From Arthrobacter globiformis (GTDB taxonomy: Bacteria; Actinomycetota; Actinomycetes; Actinomycetales; Micrococcaceae): a stretch of 64,000 bases of DNA. A program made the position numbers and the translations under genes. Positions within the stretch are counted from its first letter, which is position 1; each line of letters begins with the position of its first letter. The notes below the pieces were generated by a model. The model worked only from the letters and a program-made list of their open reading frames with translations. It was not told the DNA's origin and searched no databases. Positions 59,915 to 64,000 of the stretch are shown here, one piece after another. The DNA is taken from contig NZ_JAUSYZ010000001.1 in the NCBI RefSeq assembly GCF_030817195.1, positions 3,100,001 through 3,164,000 of the forward strand. The letters run 5' to 3'.

Positions 59915-59937
59915 TTCCGTAAGCTTCTAATTCCGGT
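59890..59937. repeat. Three 16-bp tandem repeats
   Basis: GGCTTCTAGTTCCGTA twice, then AGCTTCTAATTCCGGT. They contain the expected stop codon of the VOC gene and end four bases before the serB stop. The unit carries TAG in one frame, so the altered frame of the VOC gene reads through it to 59914. Confidence 0.9.
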
Positions 59938-59940
59938 GCT

Positions 59941-60846
59941 TCAGACACCGGCGATGTGCCGCACAGCGTCCAGGTACGGCATGTTGATGGCGGCGTCAGC
60001 CACGGCGCGGACGGCGGGCTTGCCGTTGTAGGCCACCCCGATGCCGGCGGCGCCGAGCATGTCCAAGTCGTTGGCGCCGTCACCCACCGCGATGGTGTGC
60101 TCCAGCGCGATGCCCTCGGCGGCTGCCCATTCGCGAAGGTACTTTTCCTTGGCGGCGCGGTCGATCACAGCCCCAAGGACCTTGCCGGTCAGGGCCCCGT
60201 CCACGATCTCCAGCTCGTTGGCGATCCAGTAGTCCATGCCGAGGTCCTCGGCGATGGGGCGCAGGATCTGGTTGAAGCCGCCGGACACCACCGCCACGGC
60301 ATGGCCTGCTGCCTTGAACGCTGCCACCAGCTCGGCCGCCCCCTCGCTCAGTATCACTTCCGCGTGGACGGACTCGACGACGTCGGCCGGCAGCCCCGCA
60401 AGGACGGCCACGCGGGCGTGCAGGCTTTGCGCGAAGTCGAGTTCACCGCGCATGGCGGCCTCCGTGACGGCTGTGACCTCGTCGCGCTTTCCGGCGTAGG
60501 CGGCGAGGAGCTCGATGACCTCCTGCTGGATCAAGGTGGAGTCGACGTCCATGATGAGCAGCTTGCGTTCCGCATTCCGGAGTTCTGCGGGGACGATGGC
60601 GGTGTCGACGCCGGTCCGCTCCGCTTTCTCCCTCCCAGCGGCAATAGCGTGCCGCAGGCCGGCGATGTCCGCAGCGGAGCCCGAGGGTACGGAAAAGTCC
60701 ACGGTGCAGACTTCGAAGCGTCCGTCGCCTGTGCTGGAGGCTTCTCCGAAGGTTGCGCCGGAGTCCGCCAGCAGGGACCGCAGGTTTTCCGGTTCCGAGG
60801 GGGACAGTTTCAGGCCATAGCTGACCGCAGTCACGTTCGAAGTCAT
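59941..60846 (-). CDS. serB: Phosphoserine phosphatase
   Basis: A 301-aa HAD phosphatase. An N-terminal regulatory domain of about 90 residues precedes the catalytic DVDST motif (100-104; Asp100 is the nucleophile). AVVSGGFNQILRPIAEDLGMDY is motif II and VGDGANDLDMLGAAGIG motif III. It hydrolyses phosphoserine in the last step of serine synthesis. Start at 60846 fits the family; a longer frame upstream has no similarity. Confidence 0.95.
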   Translation of the reverse strand: MTSNVTAVSYGLKLSPSEPENLRSLLADSGATFGEASSTGDGRFEVCTVDFSVPSGSAADIAGLRHAIAAGREKAERTGVDTAIVPAELRNAERKLLIMDVDSTLIQQEVIELLAAYAGKRDEVTAVTEAAMRGELDFAQSLHARVAVLAGLPADVVESVHAEVILSEGAAELVAAFKAAGHAVAVVSGGFNQILRPIAEDLGMDYWIANELEIVDGALTGKVLGAVIDRAAKEKYLREWAAAEGIALEHTIAVGDGANDLDMLGAAGIGVAYNGKPAVRAVADAAINMPYLDAVRHIAGV

Positions 60847-60975
60847 GGCTTCAATCTTATCCAGCGCAGCGCCGCCTCCCGAATCTGTTGCGTTGGTCCA
60901 CTGTGCAGAAGCAGTCCCAGCTGGCTCCCAGCAAACGTCCGGCCAACCCGGAGGCCGGTCGGGCAGAATGGTGCG

Positions 60976-61734
60976 ATGCTCTTTGCCCTGATCGCCCGCC
61001 TGCGCCCGGCGCCGCTGCTGCGGGCGTCGCAGGAGGTACTTTTCTGCTGGGCCGGGGCTCTCCTGGTGGCCGGTGACGCTGTTTTCTGGCTCATGTTCGC
61101 TGCCATCCAGTCGGACTCGGGCCTGGCAGTGATGGACGGTCCTGTGCACAGCCTCATGGTGGATTCCCGGAATCCGGCCGCCACGGTGCTGTTGGCGGTC
61201 CTGGCCACCGTGACATCGCCGGAAGTGCTGGGCGTTATCAGCGCGGTGTTTGCCCTGGCGTGGGCGCTGTGGAAGCGGGAACTGTGGCGACCCGTCATAC
61301 TCATGGGCTCAATGGTGCTGGCCCTCGCGCTGACCACCCTCATCAAGCAACTTGTGAGCCGGTCGCGTCCGCCCGCCTCTGATTTCCTGCTCGGCCCGGA
61401 CGACGCGCTCTCGTTCCCCTCGGGGCACACCGTGGGCATAGGCGCGTTCACGCTTGTACTTGCCTACCTCGTAGTGTCACGGTCGGGGACGCGTACGACG
61501 GCGGTGCTTGGGTTCTCAGCGGCCTGTGCAGTCACAGCGCTGGTTGGCTTAAGCCGGCTGTATTTGGGCTACCACTGGCTCACCGACGTCGTGGCTTCCT
61601 TCGGGGTGGCGCTGGCCGTTGCAGCGGTAGCGGTGTTCACAGACGCAGTCTGGCACGGTTCTGCGAAGAATCGCTCCAAAACCCCGGGCAACCAGGGGCC
61701 CGCTGGTTCCTCAGCGCGGAACGCGCAGCCGTAG
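60976..61734 (+). CDS. PAP2 superfamily phosphatase
   Basis: A 252-aa membrane protein with about six helices. The three PAP2 motifs are present: KQLVSRSRP, FPSGHTVG and SRLYLGYHWLTD. It dephosphorylates a lipid phosphate such as undecaprenyl pyrophosphate or phosphatidic acid at the outer face. Divergent from serB, convergent with the MFS gene and overlapping its end by 24 bases. Confidence 0.92.
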   Translation: MLFALIARLRPAPLLRASQEVLFCWAGALLVAGDAVFWLMFAAIQSDSGLAVMDGPVHSLMVDSRNPAATVLLAVLATVTSPEVLGVISAVFALAWALWKRELWRPVILMGSMVLALALTTLIKQLVSRSRPPASDFLLGPDDALSFPSGHTVGIGAFTLVLAYLVVSRSGTRTTAVLGFSAACAVTALVGLSRLYLGYHWLTDVVASFGVALAVAAVAVFTDAVWHGSAKNRSKTPGNQGPAGSSARNAQP

Positions 61735-62973
61735 CAGCGCCACGGCTGCGGCCGCGACCACTGCCGCCGCCAGGACACTGACGCCGGAGTAGCCGGTCAG
61801 GCCCATGACGGGCCCTGCAGCCGCGCTTCCCACTGCTCCGGCCAGCGACATGGTGGCGTCCGAAAACCCTTGGACGGGGACGCGTTCAGCGGGTGTGAGC
61901 GTAGCCACGAGCAGGGTGGAACCGGCAACGGTGGTTGCCGACCAGCCCAGCCCGAGAAGGATCAGGCCGAACGTGACCGAGCCCATGTTCTGGGACGCCA
62001 GTCCGGTCAGTGCCACAGCCGCGACCAGGGTGAGCAGACCCGCCAGCGCGGCGGTGCGCGGCCCGAGACGGTCGGTGAGTAGGCCCATCAGCGGTGAGAG
62101 GGCGTACATCCCCGCGATGTGCAGGGAGATGGTCAGGCCGATCAATGCGATGGTGTCCGGATTACCGGCCGTGTGTCCGGCGTGGTGCTGCATGTGCAGC
62201 GGTGTCATGGACATCACGGCGACCATCACGGCGTGGGCCGCAATGACAGCGATGACGGCTCCGCGGGCCGTGGGGTGCTGCTTGACGATCCGCCATCCTT
62301 CCCGCCACGCGCCGGAGCGCTTGGAAGCAGGCAGAAGGTCCACCCCGTCGAGGGCGCGACGGGTCAGGAGCGGGTCCGGATGCAGGGACAGTGCCACGAT
62401 GGCAGCGCCGACCACCATCCCCAGCGCGGAAATCAGGAAGGGGCCGGCAGCAGGCGGAATGTCCAGCCAGCCGGCCAGGACGGCACCGGGGGCCACCATG
62501 TTGGGACCTGCCACAGCGCCGACGGTGATCGCCCACACCACCAGGGACAAGTCCCGTCCGCGGTGGGCAGGCTCGGCCAGGTCGGTGGCCGCAAAGCGGG
62601 CCTGCAGGTTCACCGCCGAGGCCAAACCCACCAGGAAGGCCCCGCCGAGCAGGAGCACGAACAGTTCCGCGGTCACTGCGGCGACCATCAGGAACGTGCC
62701 GGCGATCGCTGCAGCCAGGCCGACGGTGAGCGCCACCCGGCGTCCCCGCCGCAGGGCCAGCCGGGAGAGCGGAATCGCCGTGACAGCGGTGCCCAGGGTG
62801 AGGGCGGTGTTGACGGACCCGGCCCACGCTTCGGAGCCTGCCAGGTCAACCGCCAGGATCGAGCCCAGCGCCAGGGTTGACCCGTTGCCCAGGCCGGAGA
62901 AAATCTGTGCGACCGACAGGGTCCGCACGACGCGGCGCTGCGTGGAACGGGTTGCTTCGGCGGTGCTGGTCAC
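61711..62973 (-). CDS. MFS transporter
   Basis: A 420-aa, 12-helix transporter. IFSGLGNGSTLALGSILAVD starts helix 1; LSRLALRRGRRVALTVG is the loop 2-3 motif. It most resembles small-molecule exporters of the actinobacterial MFS. GTG at 62973 follows GAGGGG; an in-frame ATG-less extension reaches 63018. The truncated CGNR-type regulator gene is divergent at 63043, and such regulators are often paired with MFS genes. Confidence 0.9.
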   Translation of the reverse strand: MTSTAEATRSTQRRVVRTLSVAQIFSGLGNGSTLALGSILAVDLAGSEAWAGSVNTALTLGTAVTAIPLSRLALRRGRRVALTVGLAAAIAGTFLMVAAVTAELFVLLLGGAFLVGLASAVNLQARFAATDLAEPAHRGRDLSLVVWAITVGAVAGPNMVAPGAVLAGWLDIPPAAGPFLISALGMVVGAAIVALSLHPDPLLTRRALDGVDLLPASKRSGAWREGWRIVKQHPTARGAVIAVIAAHAVMVAVMSMTPLHMQHHAGHTAGNPDTIALIGLTISLHIAGMYALSPLMGLLTDRLGPRTAALAGLLTLVAAVALTGLASQNMGSVTFGLILLGLGWSATTVAGSTLLVATLTPAERVPVQGFSDATMSLAGAVGSAAAGPVMGLTGYSGVSVLAAAVVAAAAVALLRLRVPR

Positions 62974-63042
62974 GTTGTGTGGTCCCCTCGGGCAGGTGCT
63001 CGTCGTGGAAAACTCCACAAGACAACTGTGCTGTCATGGTTC

Positions 63043-63195
63043 ATGCAGTTCAACCATGACAACATGCACGGGGTGCGGCTGGCGGAATCACTCGTCAACA
63101 TGCTCGCCGACGGCATGTGGGACAGCGACGCGCTGAAGGATCTCCTGACCAGCCACCTGTTCCGCTCGCCCAGGGGCCCGCGGCTTGGTACCCGT
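63043..63195 (+). pseudogene. 5' remnant of a CGNR zinc-finger (ABATE) regulator gene
   Basis: MQFNHDNMHGVRLAESLVNM and the following ADGMWDSDALKDLLTSHLF are the normal start of ABATE-domain CGNR proteins. After about 45 residues similarity ends near 63190 and the frame enters the 3' end of the CDF gene on the other strand. The zinc finger is missing. A deletion has joined the two genes. Confidence 0.65.
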
Positions 63196-63200
63196 GAAAG

Positions 63201-64000
63201 CTACGACGCGTGCATACCGGCAACCGTGGGCGTCAGCACCATGTCGTCGAGTTTGGGCAGGGCGTGCCGGAGCCGGTGCCTCGCTTCATGCAGGGTCTGT
63301 TCAGCCAGCCGAAGACTGGCGTCGTCGTCCACGGCGATGGTCGCCGCACCTTGAAGGCGGTGCCCAACCCACCGCAGCTGCACGCGCTTCACGTCGATCA
63401 CGCCAGGCGTACCCTCAAGGGCGTGGCGGGCGCGGTCCACGAGTTCCGGCTCGATTCCGTCCATCAGCCGGCGCCCGATGCTGCGGACGGTTCCCCACAG
63501 CAGCATGATGATGGCCGCGGAGATCAGCAGGCCAACGATCGGGTCCGCCAAGGGGAAACCGAGCATGACGCCGCCGGCGCCGAGAACCACAGCCAGCGAC
63601 GTGAAGCCATCCATCCGCGCGTGAACGCCGTCGGCAACCAGCGCCGCCGAGCCAATCCGCCGCCCGATCCTGATGCGGTAGATCGCCACTGCTTCGTTTC
63701 CGGCGAAGCCGATCAGCCCTGCGCCGATGACCCAGCCCAGATTCTGGAGCACCTGCGGGTGGATCAGCCGGTCCACCGACTGCCAGGCCGCCAGGACCGC
63801 CGAGAGAGCAACGACGGCGACGATGAACAGCCCTGCCAGGTCCTCTGCCCGGCCGAAGCCATAGGTGTAGCGGCGGGTGGCCGCACGGCGCCCCAGAATG
63901 AACGCCACCCAGAGAGGAACGGCGGTCAGGGCGTCGGAAAAGTTGTGAATCGTATCGGCCAGCAAGGCAACCGAACCGCTCACCAGGACGACAAGGAACT
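63201..64000 (-). CDS. Cation diffusion facilitator (CDF) transporter, incomplete
   Basis: At least 266 residues are in the window; the N-terminus lies beyond position 64000. The metal-site motifs HNFSD (ADTIHNFSD) and HARMD (ADGVHARMD) are the HxxxD pairs of helices II and V. The C-terminal cytoplasmic domain (VIDVKRVQLRWVGHRLQGAATIAVD) is complete. It exports Zn, Fe, Mn or Co by proton antiport. A GTG near 63983 is unlikely to be the start because the first helix would be missing. Confidence 0.92.
   Translation of the reverse strand, partial: FLVVLVSGSVALLADTIHNFSDALTAVPLWVAFILGRRAATRRYTYGFGRAEDLAGLFIVAVVALSAVLAAWQSVDRLIHPQVLQNLGWVIGAGLIGFAGNEAVAIYRIRIGRRIGSAALVADGVHARMDGFTSLAVVLGAGGVMLGFPLADPIVGLLISAAIIMLLWGTVRSIGRRLMDGIEPELVDRARHALEGTPGVIDVKRVQLRWVGHRLQGAATIAVDDDASLRLAEQTLHEARHRLRHALPKLDDMVLTPTVAGMHAS

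Noticed and set aside
59956..60975. Long N-terminal extension of the PAP2 protein
   Set aside because: It is antisense to serB; the PAP2 family begins at the ATG at 60976.
1..64000. CRISPR array, tRNA or rRNA genes
   Set aside because: No regularly spaced repeats, no tRNA-like T-arm/CCA structures and no rRNA sequence were recognised by eye; a tRNA search program would be decisive.

Overview
The window is high-GC actinobacterial DNA. Gene content (a BioMNY biotin transporter, SURF1, DUF3099, a DUF222-HNH/13E12-type gene, DUF4192 and CGNR remnants, MmyB-type and LacI regulators, and a sugar ABC operon without its own ATPase) fits the Micrococcaceae, most likely Arthrobacter or a close relative (Pseudarthrobacter, Paenarthrobacter). 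That placement is inference from gene content and protein style. I recognise no rRNA, tRNA, CRISPR array or intact prophage.

Layout. 0-10.9 kb: assorted oxidoreductases and small proteins (Gfo/Idh/MocA, YCII-like, VOC, a C39-like lipoprotein, psuG, an MmyB regulator divergent from an aldo/keto reductase, DUF1206, CBS and SRPBCC proteins). 10.97-12.3 kb: a decayed insertion sequence with 58-bp terminal inverted repeats. 12.6-18.3 kb: DUF899, a DUF4192 remnant, a large secreted beta-propeller-like protein, a lipoprotein and a DHFR-family protein. 18.6-38.6 kb: an accessory block of small membrane proteins, lipoproteins and orphan small proteins. It contains three ECF sigma/partner pairs (the third decayed), a 518-bp near-identical direct duplication, a duplicated 88-aa gene with one frameshifted copy, an unusual M16-type protein, and a dispersed short repeat of the form GAACC...GGTTC/GGTTTTC. 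A TetR regulator, aldo/keto reductase and dehydrogenase lie inside this block. 38.9-48.1 kb: an MFS pump and a LacI-controlled sugar operon (oxidoreductase, binding protein, two permeases, ThuA protein, second oxidoreductase). 48.1-64 kb: core-like genes (bioMNY, an ABC-F protein, a frameshifted DUF222-HNH gene, DHFR-family, YbaK, SURF1, DUF3099, fabG-like, SDR, VOC, serB, PAP2, MFS, a CGNR remnant and a CDF transporter running off the right end).

How genes work together. The LacI regulator (47056) faces the sugar operon across an intergenic region with two matching 14-bp sites. TetR (28490) faces an aldo/keto reductase with two palindromes 30 bp apart. Sigma genes overlap their downstream partner genes by 4 bp. 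bioY, the ATPase and the transmembrane genes overlap as one biotin operon. Several small genes of the 20-38 kb block have a TANNNT box 5-8 bases before the ATG and no Shine-Dalgarno sequence, which fits leaderless transcription.

Many accessory genes carry frameshifts (transposase, third sigma pair, DUF222-HNH, 88-aa copy, a 199-aa protein, a VOC C-terminus) while the metabolic genes read cleanly. Real decay is the simpler explanation, but assembly indels should be excluded. The best leads for something undescribed are the dispersed repeat family with the small-gene block, the 19-bp tandem duplication that switches the DUF222-HNH reading frame, and the M16 protein with a PH-like tail.
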